Of a stretch of DNA of 25,371 bases, positions 14,575 through 22,220 are shown piece by piece. The notes under the pieces are model-generated. The model worked only from the letters and a program-made list of their open reading frames with translations. It did no database searches and was not told the DNA's origin. A program made the position numbers and the translations under genes. Origin of the DNA: Butyricicoccus_A sp945486175. GTDB taxonomy: Bacteria > Bacillota > Clostridia > Oscillospirales > Butyricicoccaceae. Position 1 is the stretch's first letter; each line of letters starts with the position of its first letter. The stretch spans positions 1-25,371 of the forward strand of contig CALZUY010000021.1 in NCBI GenBank assembly GCA_945829445.1, in the 5' to 3' direction.

Positions 14575-16014
14575 ATGGATGAAAAACGATGGAGCCTTGC
14601 TTCAATCAACCTGCATACCATACTGCGGGATGTGTGGAAAAATCTCTGGATGATTGTATTGGTTGCAATCTCGGCGGTGATGCTGACCCGTGTTGCGTCC
14701 GAGACGATTTACAAGCCGGAATATACCAGCTCGGTCACAATGTCAGTCACATCCAAGTCGGGCAGCAATGCGGTTTCCGACCTCAATACGACAAGACAGA
14801 TGGCGTCGGCCTTTCAGGGCGTGCTGGAAAGTGACCTGCTGCATGAGACAGTCGCGGCGGCGATGGGGGAGTCTTCGCTGCCCGCGCAGCTGAAAAGCTC
14901 GATCATTGAGGGCACCAACCTGCTGACGATTTCCGCGACGGCGGACAATGCGCGCACTGCCTTCCTGACCGTCAAGGCTGTGATGGAAAATTATAATACG
15001 GTTTCCGACCAGGTGCTGTCCGGCGCAGTTTTTACTGTTGTCCGGGAGCCGCAGATTGCGCGCGCACCATCCAATGCCATGTCTCTGCGCCGCCGTCTTA
15101 TGCTGTCAGGCGCACTCGGCGCGCTGGCGATGCTGGCGATTATTGTCCTGATGTCCTATCTGCGCGATACCGTCAAGCGGGAGGATGAGGTCAAGGAAAA
15201 GCTGGATACCCATCTGATTGCGGTTGTGCCGCATGAAAAGCGCCCGGATGGCAAAAACAAGAAGGAAAAGCACAGTTTCCTGATTACCAATACGGTCATC
15301 AGCTTTGCATTTGAAGAGAGCATCCGCCAGATCCGCACGCGGCTGGAATATGCGGCGAAGCAGGACGGTGCAAAGATCTTTCTGATTTCCAGTTTCGGCG
15401 AAAACGAGGGCAAATCCACCATTTCTGCAAACAGTGCGCTGTCACTGGCGGAAAAAGGCTACCGTGTCCTGCTGATTGACGCGGATTTCCGCAAGCCGGC
15501 ACAGTACAAGGTTCTGAACCGCGATGTCGATGAGGCCCGCTGCCTCGGTGAATATCTGCGCGGAACATGCGGCGCAGACAAAATCATACAGACCAACGCA
15601 GAGGCCAATCTGTATGAAATGTTTGGAAAAAACTATTATTCCGACTCTGCTGAGCTGCTGGGCAGTACACGCATGAAAAAGCTGCTGGAGGTTTCCCGGC
15701 AGAAGATGGATTTCATTATCATTGACTCCCCGCCGATGTCCGCGCTTTCAGATACTGAGGTTCTCGCGGAGATTGTCGATGCCACGGTTCTCGTTGTGCG
15801 TGAGGACACTTCGGCAGTGCCCGATCTGAACGAATCCATTATGATTCTGAATGAAAGCAAATCCAGACTGCTGGGCTGCGTGTACAACGACAGGCATGCG
15901 TCCCCGCTCAGCCGTCTGCCGGTTTATGGAAAATATGCCGATTACTATGGATACCACGGCTATTATGGGTACTATGGGAAATACGGCAAGAGCAGCAGAA
16001 AGCGTGAGGGATGA
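14575..16014 (+). CDS. Wzz/CpsD fusion: membrane chain-length domain plus BY-kinase (copy 1)
   Basis: The 479-residue protein joins a polysaccharide co-polymerase domain (membrane helices about 24-40 and 175-195 around an outer loop) to a cytoplasmic bacterial tyrosine kinase. Kinase motifs are Walker A GENEGKST (275-282), Walker A' LLIDADFR (299-306) and Walker B FIIIDSPP (380-387). The ring-forming ExxRxxR motif is EESIRQIR (247-254). The C-terminal tail holds ten tyrosines between 451 and 470, the usual autophosphorylation cluster. Bacillota normally split these two domains into separate CpsC and CpsD proteins; here they are fused as in proteobacterial Wzc. It follows the Ig-like gene by 3 bp and overlaps copy 2 by an ATGA. 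Confidence 0.9.
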   Translation: MDEKRWSLASINLHTILRDVWKNLWMIVLVAISAVMLTRVASETIYKPEYTSSVTMSVTSKSGSNAVSDLNTTRQMASAFQGVLESDLLHETVAAAMGESSLPAQLKSSIIEGTNLLTISATADNARTAFLTVKAVMENYNTVSDQVLSGAVFTVVREPQIARAPSNAMSLRRRLMLSGALGALAMLAIIVLMSYLRDTVKREDEVKEKLDTHLIAVVPHEKRPDGKNKKEKHSFLITNTVISFAFEESIRQIRTRLEYAAKQDGAKIFLISSFGENEGKSTISANSALSLAEKGYRVLLIDADFRKPAQYKVLNRDVDEARCLGEYLRGTCGADKIIQTNAEANLYEMFGKNYYSDSAELLGSTRMKKLLEVSRQKMDFIIIDSPPMSALSDTEVLAEIVDATVLVVREDTSAVPDLNESIMILNESKSRLLGCVYNDRHASPLSRLPVYGKYADYYGYHGYYGYYGKYGKSSRKREG

Positions 16015-16016
16015 CA

Positions 16017-17537
16017 ATGAGCGAACAGCAACACAACAGCCGCCGTGCAGAGGAAGCGTGGCTGGAGGATGAAAACAAAATATCCCTTGAGCTGGTGCTG
16101 GGGGACATGTGGAAGGGCTTTTTGCGGTTCGGCTGGATTGTCATGCTGGTATTTGCCGTCGCGGGCGCAGTCATCAGTACTGTGCATACAGCGGCAACAT
16201 TTTCACCGCGCTATCAGGCGGTGTCCACCTTCACAGTAAAGGCGAGCACCGGCATGTCGGACAGCGATGACCGCGCCAACTTTTATTACAGCTCGCAGTC
16301 TGCGGAGCAGATAGCGAGTACCTTCCCGTATATTATTCACAATGATGTCATGTATGATGTCATCAAGCAGGATCTCGGCATCAATGCTATCTCTGCCAGC
16401 ATTTCTGCAGAGGTCGTACCGGATACCAATATGGTCACTGTAAAGGTACAGGATTCCAGCGCCGAGAGTGCGCTGGCGGTGCTCAATTCGGTGATGGAAA
16501 ATTATCCGCAGGTTGCGCGGCATGTTCTGGGCAGTACCAAACTATCTGTTCTGAAAAAGCCGACCGTGACGGAGAAGCCGATCAATACCCCGTCTTATCC
16601 GCGCAAGGCAGTGAAGGGGGCAATGATGGGCATTCTGCTGGCATTCGCCGTGTTGTTTGTCTATGCTGTCACGCGCAGCACCATCCGCACGGAGGATGAC
16701 TTCCGCGATGTGCTCAACCAGAAATGCCTGGGCCTGCTGCCGCTCATGAAGTTCAAAAAAATACGCGGTGATGCAAGCCCGGTGGTTTCCGTGCTCAATC
16801 CGCGCGTCAATTCCAACTTCCGCGAGTCGGTGCGCGCCCTGCGCGTCCATATCCTAAAGGAGCTGGATTCCCATCCGAAGGATCGCGTCATTCTCGTGAC
16901 CAGTACGCTGCCGAATGAGGGCAAGACAACGGTTTCCCTCAATCTGGCGCTCAGCCTGGCGCAGAACGGTGCATCAGTTATTCTGGTCGATGCCGACCTG
17001 CGCAATCAGACCGTCAAGCAGGCACTGAACATTTCGGAGGAAAGCAACGGTCTGGCAGAAGTGCTCAAACAGACAGTGACGATAGAGCAGGCGTTGGTTC
17101 CGTATGAGGATACACGTGTACGCCTGCTGGCGGGCGATCATGTTTCCGAGCATCCATCCGAACAGCTCGGCTCAAAAAAAATGGCAGATGTCGTTACAGA
17201 ACTGCGCACAATGGCGGATTATGTCGTACTCGACAGTGCGCCGTGCGGCATGCTGTCGGATGCCATTTCTCTGGCAGAGCACGCGGACTGTGCGCTGTAC
17301 GTCATCAAACAGGACTACGCGACCGCAAACCGCATCCTCAGCGGACTGGACAAGCTGTCTGTCAGCCGCATCCGCGTCATCGGCTGCGTGTTCAATGCGA
17401 TCGCATCCGGACTGAGCGGCTATGGCTATGGCTATTATGGCCGTTACGGGCGCTATGGCAGATATGGCCGCTATGGCAGATACGGTACCTATGGCGAAAA
17501 GGAGCATGCACTGAGCGAACAGGCGAAGCCGGAATAA
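16017..17537 (+). CDS. Wzz/CpsD fusion: membrane chain-length domain plus BY-kinase (copy 2)
   Basis: The 506-residue protein has the same architecture as copy 1 but is quite divergent in sequence. Membrane helices lie near 39-58 and 200-219. The kinase has Walker A PNEGKTT (299-305), Walker A' VILVDADL (321-328) and Walker B YVVLDSAP (402-409); RESVRALR provides the ExxRxxR motif. The tail is a regular run of RYG triplets holding ten tyrosines, followed by a short polar end. Two ATG codons are possible; 16017 is 6 nt after GAGGG, while 16011 abuts it, so I use 16017. Being different from copy 1 yet adjacent and coupled suggests the pair works as a hetero-complex or on two polymers. That is inference. 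Confidence 0.9.
   Translation: MSEQQHNSRRAEEAWLEDENKISLELVLGDMWKGFLRFGWIVMLVFAVAGAVISTVHTAATFSPRYQAVSTFTVKASTGMSDSDDRANFYYSSQSAEQIASTFPYIIHNDVMYDVIKQDLGINAISASISAEVVPDTNMVTVKVQDSSAESALAVLNSVMENYPQVARHVLGSTKLSVLKKPTVTEKPINTPSYPRKAVKGAMMGILLAFAVLFVYAVTRSTIRTEDDFRDVLNQKCLGLLPLMKFKKIRGDASPVVSVLNPRVNSNFRESVRALRVHILKELDSHPKDRVILVTSTLPNEGKTTVSLNLALSLAQNGASVILVDADLRNQTVKQALNISEESNGLAEVLKQTVTIEQALVPYEDTRVRLLAGDHVSEHPSEQLGSKKMADVVTELRTMADYVVLDSAPCGMLSDAISLAEHADCALYVIKQDYATANRILSGLDKLSVSRIRVIGCVFNAIASGLSGYGYGYYGRYGRYGRYGRYGRYGTYGEKEHALSEQAKPE
17420..17496 (+). repeat. Short tandem repeat encoding the RYG tyrosine tail
   Basis: Units of the type GGC-CGC-TAT (9 bp, with variants) repeat about nine times and encode GRYG triplets. 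Such a repeat can gain or lose units by slippage in steps of one tyrosine without a frameshift. The tail of the first kinase gene (about 15924-15990) is similar but less regular. Confidence 0.6.
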
Positions 17538-17560
17538 TAGTCTGTATCAGAGCAAATAAA

Positions 17561-17597
17561 AATCCATACCGCTGAACCAGCGGTATGGATTTTTTTC
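17561..17597. terminator. Strong bidirectional terminator after the BY-kinase operon
   Basis: A perfect 14-bp stem (17561-17574 with 17578-17591) closes a 3-nt loop, with T runs on both sides. It ends the kinase operon and the convergent PII-like gene. Confidence 0.9.
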
Positions 17598-17612
17598 GTA
17601 TATTGGAATGAT

Positions 17613-18311
17613 TTATGTGTCCGGTTCTTCTGCGGCTTCTTCCATCAGTCGCATACCTGCCGTGCTGGTGACAGGGAGGGAGAAGACGATGGAATGTGCC
17701 TTGCTGTCCAGTCCGGCTTTGTCCATAATCGCTTTCATAATGCGGTTTTTCATCTCGGTTTTGACCACGATCAGGACAATTTCCTTTTCGTTGACCAGCG
17801 ATACGCCGAGGAATTTTTCTGCGCGTGCCATGCCGGTGCCCTTCGCATGGATGACCGTGCCGCCGGCAGCATCCTCCCCGCGGGCAGCGTCCATGATGAG
17901 GTCTGTATAGCCCTGATTGGCAATGACAATTAGCAATTCATATTTGGTATCTTTCAACGAGCTTTCCTCTCCTTTTTCAAAATTCTGATGTTCCGTGAGG
18001 AAGAACAGCGGCTTTTTTCCGCCGATGCTGCTCAGCGGGATGAGAAATGCGATGCCCGTGCCAGGAACATCGATTTTAATGTCCTTTTCCAGGCTGGCTT
18101 TGATTTTTTTCCAGGTTGTGCGGGTGACGATGGAAAAGATAATCACCTTTTCCGCCTGTTCCAGCCCCAGGGAATCCAGTGTTTCACTCACTGCGGTGCC
18201 GTCGCCAAGCGTACTGAAGGTTACATCGACGCCGTGTTTTTGATACAGCTCGATGAATTTTTTTGCCCGGCTGCGGTTGGTGATGGTTGTCATAAAATAT
18301 AATTCACTCAT
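17613..18311 (-). CDS. Double PII-like regulatory protein paired with DUF1538
   Basis: The 232-residue protein looks like two PII/GlnB-type ferredoxin-fold units in one chain. The second (about 124-220) is clear, with a GGTVIHAKGTG loop at 150-160 and IVLIVVKTEMKNRIMKAI after it. The first (about 1-100) is more diverged and ends with GTGIAFLIPLSSIGG. PII proteins bind nucleotides and control transporters by docking onto them, so a cytoplasmic regulator of the adjacent DUF1538 membrane protein is likely. The canonical T-loop uridylylation tyrosine context is not seen. Start ATG 18311 follows GGAG by 6 nt; the gene begins 28 bp after the DUF1538 stop, in one operon. The ligand is unknown. Confidence 0.8.
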   Translation of the reverse strand: MSELYFMTTITNRSRAKKFIELYQKHGVDVTFSTLGDGTAVSETLDSLGLEQAEKVIIFSIVTRTTWKKIKASLEKDIKIDVPGTGIAFLIPLSSIGGKKPLFFLTEHQNFEKGEESSLKDTKYELLIVIANQGYTDLIMDAARGEDAAGGTVIHAKGTGMARAEKFLGVSLVNEKEIVLIVVKTEMKNRIMKAIMDKAGLDSKAHSIVFSLPVTSTAGMRLMEEAAEEPDT

Positions 18312-18339
18312 GTGGCTCTCCTTTTTCTTTTACGCCGCA

Positions 18340-19881
18340 TCAGAGCTCAATGATGGCGTCATCGTCGAGCAGCTCAAATTCCAGCGCGGGCGTAAGCGCA
18401 GGCTGTTCTTTTCTGGCATCGCGCCGCTTTTGCAGCTGGTACAGCATGCCGAGCAGCTGGATCGTGATGAGCGGTGTCATGGCGACCATGGATACAACGC
18501 CGAAGGCATCGGTCACAATATTGCCGCCGACCGCAATGCAGGCACCCTGCGCAAACGGCAGCAGGAAGGTAGCTGTCATTGGGCCGGAGGCAACACCGCC
18601 TGAGTCGAACGCGATTGCGGTAAAGATCTTGGGGACAAAGAAGGAAATTACGAGTGCAATGGCATAACCGGGGATCAGGAACAAGAGGATCGGGATTCCG
18701 GTCAGTACGCGCAGCATGGCGATGCCGATGGAGACGGCTACGCCGACAGACAGTGCGGTTCCCATAGCCTTTGCGGAAATGCCGCCGTCAGTGATCTCCT
18801 CGACCTGCTTGTTGAGGACATAGACGGCAGGCTCTGCTTTGACGATAAAGAAGCCGATGAGCATGCCGATCGGGATAATAATCCAATTGTAATTGAGGGA
18901 GGCCATGACCTGGCCGAGGTAATTGCCTGCCGGCATAAAGCCGACATTTGCACCGGTCAGGAACAGGACAAGGCCCACATAGGTATACACCAGGCCAACG
19001 ATGATCTTGCGAAGGCGGCGTTTGGACAGCCGGAGCACGGCAATCTGAAAAAGTCCGAAAAAGACGACAATGGGCAGCAGGGATATCGCAATTTCCCTCA
19101 GATACGTCGGAAGAGCGACACGGAACAGATCCCACAGCTCTACGGAATTGCTGATTTCCGGTACAGCTGCCGGGGTATAGGTGCTTTCGCCCGGATTGAA
19201 GACCATACCGAGAATGAGGACGGCGAGCACCGGGCCGATGGAGCACAGTGCAACAAGGCCAAAGCTGTCATCTGAGGCATGCGGGTCATTTCGGATGGCA
19301 GAAATACCGACACCCAGTGCCATGATAAACGGGACTGTCATCGGGCCGGTGGTGACGCCGCCGGAATCAAACGCGACAGCAAGAAAATCCGGGGAAACAA
19401 AGCCTGCCACAATAAAGACAGCCACATAAAAGACGACGAGCAGCTGTGGCAGCGGAATACCGAACAGCATGCGCAGCAGCGCCACGACAAGGAAGATGCC
19501 AACGCCGACTGCAACCGACAGGATCAGCGTCATATTTGGGACGGACGGAACCTGCTCTGCCAGCACCTGTAAATCCGGCTCGGATATCGTGATGATAAAG
19601 CCGAGAATGAAGCCGATTGCGATGATGAGAAGCAGGTTTTTGCTTTTGGTGATCGCGGTGCCGACACGTTCGCCCATCGGTGTCATGCTCATCTCCGCAC
19701 CGAGCGTGAAAAACATGATACCGACAACGATCATGGCGGCGCCCATCAGGAAGCACAGCAGAATGCTTGTGGAAATCGGTGCAATGGTAAAGCACAGAAC
19801 CATCACAATTGCGATAACCGGCAGCACGGCGCGCAATGCCTCTGACAGCTTTTCGTTGAGGTTTGCCAGGGAATTTTTCAA
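18340..19881 (-). CDS. DUF1538 integral membrane protein, internally duplicated
   Basis: The 513-residue protein has many membrane helices and two homologous halves about 250 residues apart. AFDSGGVTTGPMT (170-182) matches AFDSGGVASGPMT (424-436). GAEMSMTPMG (61-70) matches GANVGFMPAG (310-319), and SEPDLQVL (100-107) matches AEPAVYVL (349-356). Such two-fold duplication is typical of secondary transporters, and the repeated DSGG loops may line a substrate or ion path. The substrate is not known to me. The start is TTG at 19881; AAAGGA lies 14 nt upstream, which is far, so the first few residues are uncertain. The C-terminus is charged and cytoplasmic in style. It forms an operon with the double PII-like gene downstream. 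Confidence 0.85.
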   Translation of the reverse strand: MKNSLANLNEKLSEALRAVLPVIAIVMVLCFTIAPISTSILLCFLMGAAMIVVGIMFFTLGAEMSMTPMGERVGTAITKSKNLLLIIAIGFILGFIITISEPDLQVLAEQVPSVPNMTLILSVAVGVGIFLVVALLRMLFGIPLPQLLVVFYVAVFIVAGFVSPDFLAVAFDSGGVTTGPMTVPFIMALGVGISAIRNDPHASDDSFGLVALCSIGPVLAVLILGMVFNPGESTYTPAAVPEISNSVELWDLFRVALPTYLREIAISLLPIVVFFGLFQIAVLRLSKRRLRKIIVGLVYTYVGLVLFLTGANVGFMPAGNYLGQVMASLNYNWIIIPIGMLIGFFIVKAEPAVYVLNKQVEEITDGGISAKAMGTALSVGVAVSIGIAMLRVLTGIPILLFLIPGYAIALVISFFVPKIFTAIAFDSGGVASGPMTATFLLPFAQGACIAVGGNIVTDAFGVVSMVAMTPLITIQLLGMLYQLQKRRDARKEQPALTPALEFELLDDDAIIEL

Positions 19882-19920
19882 TGTGTCAACTGCAATCCTT
19901 TCTGTTTTTGGGATATCAAT

Positions 19921-19929
19921 ACTATAGCA
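19921..19929 (-). promoter_or_regulatory. Extended -10 promoter element for the DUF1538-PII operon
   Basis: On the minus strand TGC precedes TATAGT (19926-19921), 40 bp before the TTG start. No convincing -35 box is visible. Confidence 0.4.
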
Positions 19930-20046
19930 TACAGGCCAGCCGGTTTGCGATGGGTAATGGATCGTTTTTTTATGGGAATTGGTGTTTGTAACAACTTCCT
20001 AACAGCCTCTTAGCAGAAGCATAACACAAAAAAAGACCGCCGGAGG

Positions 20047-20739
20047 CTATAGAATGGTACCAAATTCTGCGCGGAGCTTTTGCAGGGCTTTCTTTTCAAT
20101 ACGGGATACATACGAACGTGAAATGCCGTGCAGCCGTGCCACTTCGCGCTGTGTCAGTGGGGTATGCCCTCCAAGGCCATAACGCAGGGAAATGATTTCC
20201 TTTTCACGCGGCTCCAGCACATGCATGGCACCGGAAACCAGCCGGATGCGGTCATTCAGTTCAATGCGCTCCAGCGCATCGTCATTGCAGCTGAGTACAT
20301 CCTTCAGCGACAGCGCACTGCCATCGCCGTCCGGTTCGATTGGCTCTTCGAGGGAGACCTCACAGGACAGTTTTTTGGAGGAACGAAAATACATCAGGAT
20401 TTCATTTTCAATACAGCGGGAAATATAAGTTGCCAGACGGACGTTTTTTCCGGGATCAAAGGTCGAGACACCTTTGATCAGGCCGATGGTACCGATCGAG
20501 ATGAGGTCATCGGAATCCGCAGTAGAGGAATAATATTTTTTGACGATGTGTGCGACCAGCCGGAGGTTATGTTCGATGAGCTTTTCACGCGCCTGCTTGT
20601 CGCCGCGCTGCATGGCCTCGATGCAGGCAGCTTCCTGCTCAGCACTGAGCGGGCGGGGAAATGAGCCGGATGGTGAGGATACACGCAGAATACAAAAGGC
20701 TGCGCCGCAGAGCAGCGCAGTTGTGATGGAAAACAGCAC
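20047..20739 (-). CDS. sigK: RNA polymerase sporulation sigma factor, pro-sigma-K
   Basis: The 230-residue protein has a hydrophobic N-terminal stretch (about 1-25) followed by FPRPLSAEQE, the layout of pro-sigma-K, whose membrane-bound prosequence is cut off in the mother cell late in sporulation. Region 2 (AREKLIEHNLRLVAHIVKKY, then DLISIGTIGLIKGVSTFD) and region 4 helix-turn-helix (LTQREVARLHGISRSYVSRI) are intact. I prefer GTG 20739 over GTG 20757. AAGGGG lies 9 nt before 20739, nothing useful precedes 20757, and the shorter prosequence matches the usual clostridial length. The gene is uninterrupted, with no skin-type element. It marks the organism as a spore former. Confidence 0.92.
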   Translation of the reverse strand: MLFSITTALLCGAAFCILRVSSPSGSFPRPLSAEQEAACIEAMQRGDKQAREKLIEHNLRLVAHIVKKYYSSTADSDDLISIGTIGLIKGVSTFDPGKNVRLATYISRCIENEILMYFRSSKKLSCEVSLEEPIEPDGDGSALSLKDVLSCNDDALERIELNDRIRLVSGAMHVLEPREKEIISLRYGLGGHTPLTQREVARLHGISRSYVSRIEKKALQKLRAEFGTIL

Positions 20740-20882
20740 GATAATCCGCCCCTTCACAATCAGGATGGTTCAGCATATGCGGGCGGATGCTGTCCGGTTA
20801 CTCGGGCTTTGGAAAAATGGAATCATGTCTGCGGATTCAAAATCAAACGACTTCGCAAAGCGATGCCGGAGCATTGAAACAC

Positions 20883-20917
20883 AAAAGAGGATCACAGATT
20901 TCCTGCGATCCTCTTTT
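20883..20917 (-). terminator. Terminator after the iolG-like gene
   Basis: AAAAGAGGATC (20883-20893) and GATCCTCTTTT (20907-20917) form a perfect 11-bp arm pair whose outer part is the A/T tract, with inner CAG/CTG pairing. It is usable in both directions; here it ends the minus-strand dehydrogenase gene before sigK. Confidence 0.75.
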
Positions 20918-20946
20918 TGTATATGTAGGTGGGGGTATTGTAAAGA

Positions 20947-21960
20947 TTACAGCTCGACAACCTTGCCGGACTTCCATGCCTCGGTGGTGCCGAAAGCAAT
21001 TGCAGTGGACTTGGTGCCGTCATAAACGGTTACGCCCGGCTTTCTGTCCTCGCAGACACAGTCGATGAATTCCTGCATCTCCAACTGATAGGCTTCCGCA
21101 AAGCGCTGCGGGAAACCTTCAACGCATTCGGTGACAACGCCATTGGAATTGTACAGCATAGCCAGATTCTTTTCCGGTACCGGGCTGATGCGGATGCTGC
21201 CCTCGGTGCCGATGATCTCAGTCTCAACATGATAGCCATGCGGTGCGGTGCGGCCGACATGGATGACACCGATGCCGCCATTTTTGAACTTATAGGTAGC
21301 AACTGCGGTTTCATCGTCGCCGACAGCCTTGAATTCCGGATGCTTGAAGGTGGAGCCGATGGCATAAACTTCGGTCGGCTCGTCATCCAGGAACCAGCGC
21401 ATCAGGTCGATGTCATGGACAGCCATGTCAATGAAAATGCCGCCGGAGGTCGCTGCGAACTTGATGGAGCCTTCGACCAGTGCTTCCGGGTCAATGCCGG
21501 TTGCCTTTACCATATACGGCGTGCCGATAGCGCCTTCCTGGATCTTCTGCTTGGCATATGCATAGGAGGAGTCATAGCGGCGCATGAAACCGAGGAAAAA
21601 GATCTTGTCCGGATGGCGCTCGACAGCAGCTTCTGCCTGCTTGCACTCCTCCAGATTGACGCCCAGCGGCTTGTCGGAGAAGACGTGCTTGCCTGCATCC
21701 AGAGCTGCTTCGATCTGCCAGCAGTGCTCGGAAGAGGTGGTGACGATTGCCACAGCATCGATGTCAGCCTTTGCGAGCATCTCACGGAAATCAGTGTAGA
21801 CGTCAGTGACGCCAAGCTCCTTCTGTGCGTATTCCAGTTCAGCCGGAACAATCGAGCAGGCTGCGGTCAGTTCTGCGTTTGGGATTTTGAATGCGATATT
21901 GTTTGCATGTACCTTGCCCAGACGGCCAAGACCTGCGATGCCAACCTTGATCTTTTTCAT
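20947..21960 (-). CDS. iolG: Gfo/Idh/MocA-family dehydrogenase, inositol 2-dehydrogenase-like
   Basis: The 337-residue protein has an N-terminal NAD-binding Rossmann motif GLGRLGKVHANN (10-21), the FSDKPLG loop that carries the catalytic lysine, and GGIFIDMAVHDIDLMRWF, where D and H match the inositol dehydrogenase active site. Members oxidise myo-inositol or related polyols and sugars with NAD+. The closest resemblance by eye is to IolG. The ATG at 21960 follows GGAGG by 7 nt. The divergent LacI regulator probably controls it. No other inositol genes are nearby, so the pathway must be completed elsewhere, or the substrate is a different polyol. Confidence 0.82.
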   Translation of the reverse strand: MKKIKVGIAGLGRLGKVHANNIAFKIPNAELTAACSIVPAELEYAQKELGVTDVYTDFREMLAKADIDAVAIVTTSSEHCWQIEAALDAGKHVFSDKPLGVNLEECKQAEAAVERHPDKIFFLGFMRRYDSSYAYAKQKIQEGAIGTPYMVKATGIDPEALVEGSIKFAATSGGIFIDMAVHDIDLMRWFLDDEPTEVYAIGSTFKHPEFKAVGDDETAVATYKFKNGGIGVIHVGRTAPHGYHVETEIIGTEGSIRISPVPEKNLAMLYNSNGVVTECVEGFPQRFAEAYQLEMQEFIDCVCEDRKPGVTVYDGTKSTAIAFGTTEAWKSGKVVEL

Positions 21961-22037
21961 GACAATACCTCCAAATTTATCGTGCTGTTTTTGGGAATCC
22001 TCTGCGGGTCCGCTTGCGTTTTCTCTGTTGTGCCTGT

Positions 22038-22066
22038 ATTGTATAATGTTTTAAAAAAGAAGTCAA
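22038..22066 (-). promoter_or_regulatory. Sigma-A promoter for the iolG-like gene
   Basis: On the minus strand TTGACT (22066-22061), a 17-bp spacer and TACAAT (22043-22038) give a good promoter with a leader of about 70 nt. AAACGCTT at 22076-22083, the AANCGNTT core seen in many LacI-family operators, lies 10 bp upstream of the -35 box. Confidence 0.65.
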
Positions 22067-22118
22067 TACGCGCAGAAACGCTTTGTATACATGCTTAAAA
22101 GTTATTTTCTAATTCATG

Positions 22119-22132
22119 CATTGTCAACAATG
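22119..22132. promoter_or_regulatory. Palindrome in the iolG/lacI divergent region
   Basis: CATTGT and ACAATG flank a 2-bp centre and make a perfect 6-bp-arm palindrome. It sits midway between the two divergent promoters and is a candidate operator, though it lacks the central CG usual for LacI-type sites. Confidence 0.4.
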
Positions 22133-22189
22133 AAAGGCTGAAATACTGCCTGAAATTTCCGTGACGCGTGACAAAAATACAGCGGACTG

Positions 22190-22198
22190 TGGTATACT
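22190..22198 (+). promoter_or_regulatory. Extended -10 promoter element for the LacI-type gene
   Basis: TGG precedes TATACT (22193-22198), 22 bp before the start codon. GTGACA at 22168-22173 could act as a -35 box, but the spacer would be 19 bp. Confidence 0.5.
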
Positions 22199-22220
22199 GG
22201 AATAGATGGGAGGAGAGCAT

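Noticed and set aside
17420..17496. Regular repeat that might be taken for a CRISPR or other array
   Set aside because: Units are 9 bp, in frame, and encode the tyrosine-rich kinase tail; there are no spacers.
20780..20800. A CATATGCT sequence on the minus strand upstream of sigK as a sigma-E type -10 box
   Set aside because: The match is partial and no sigma-E type -35 element is present at the right distance, so I do not call it.
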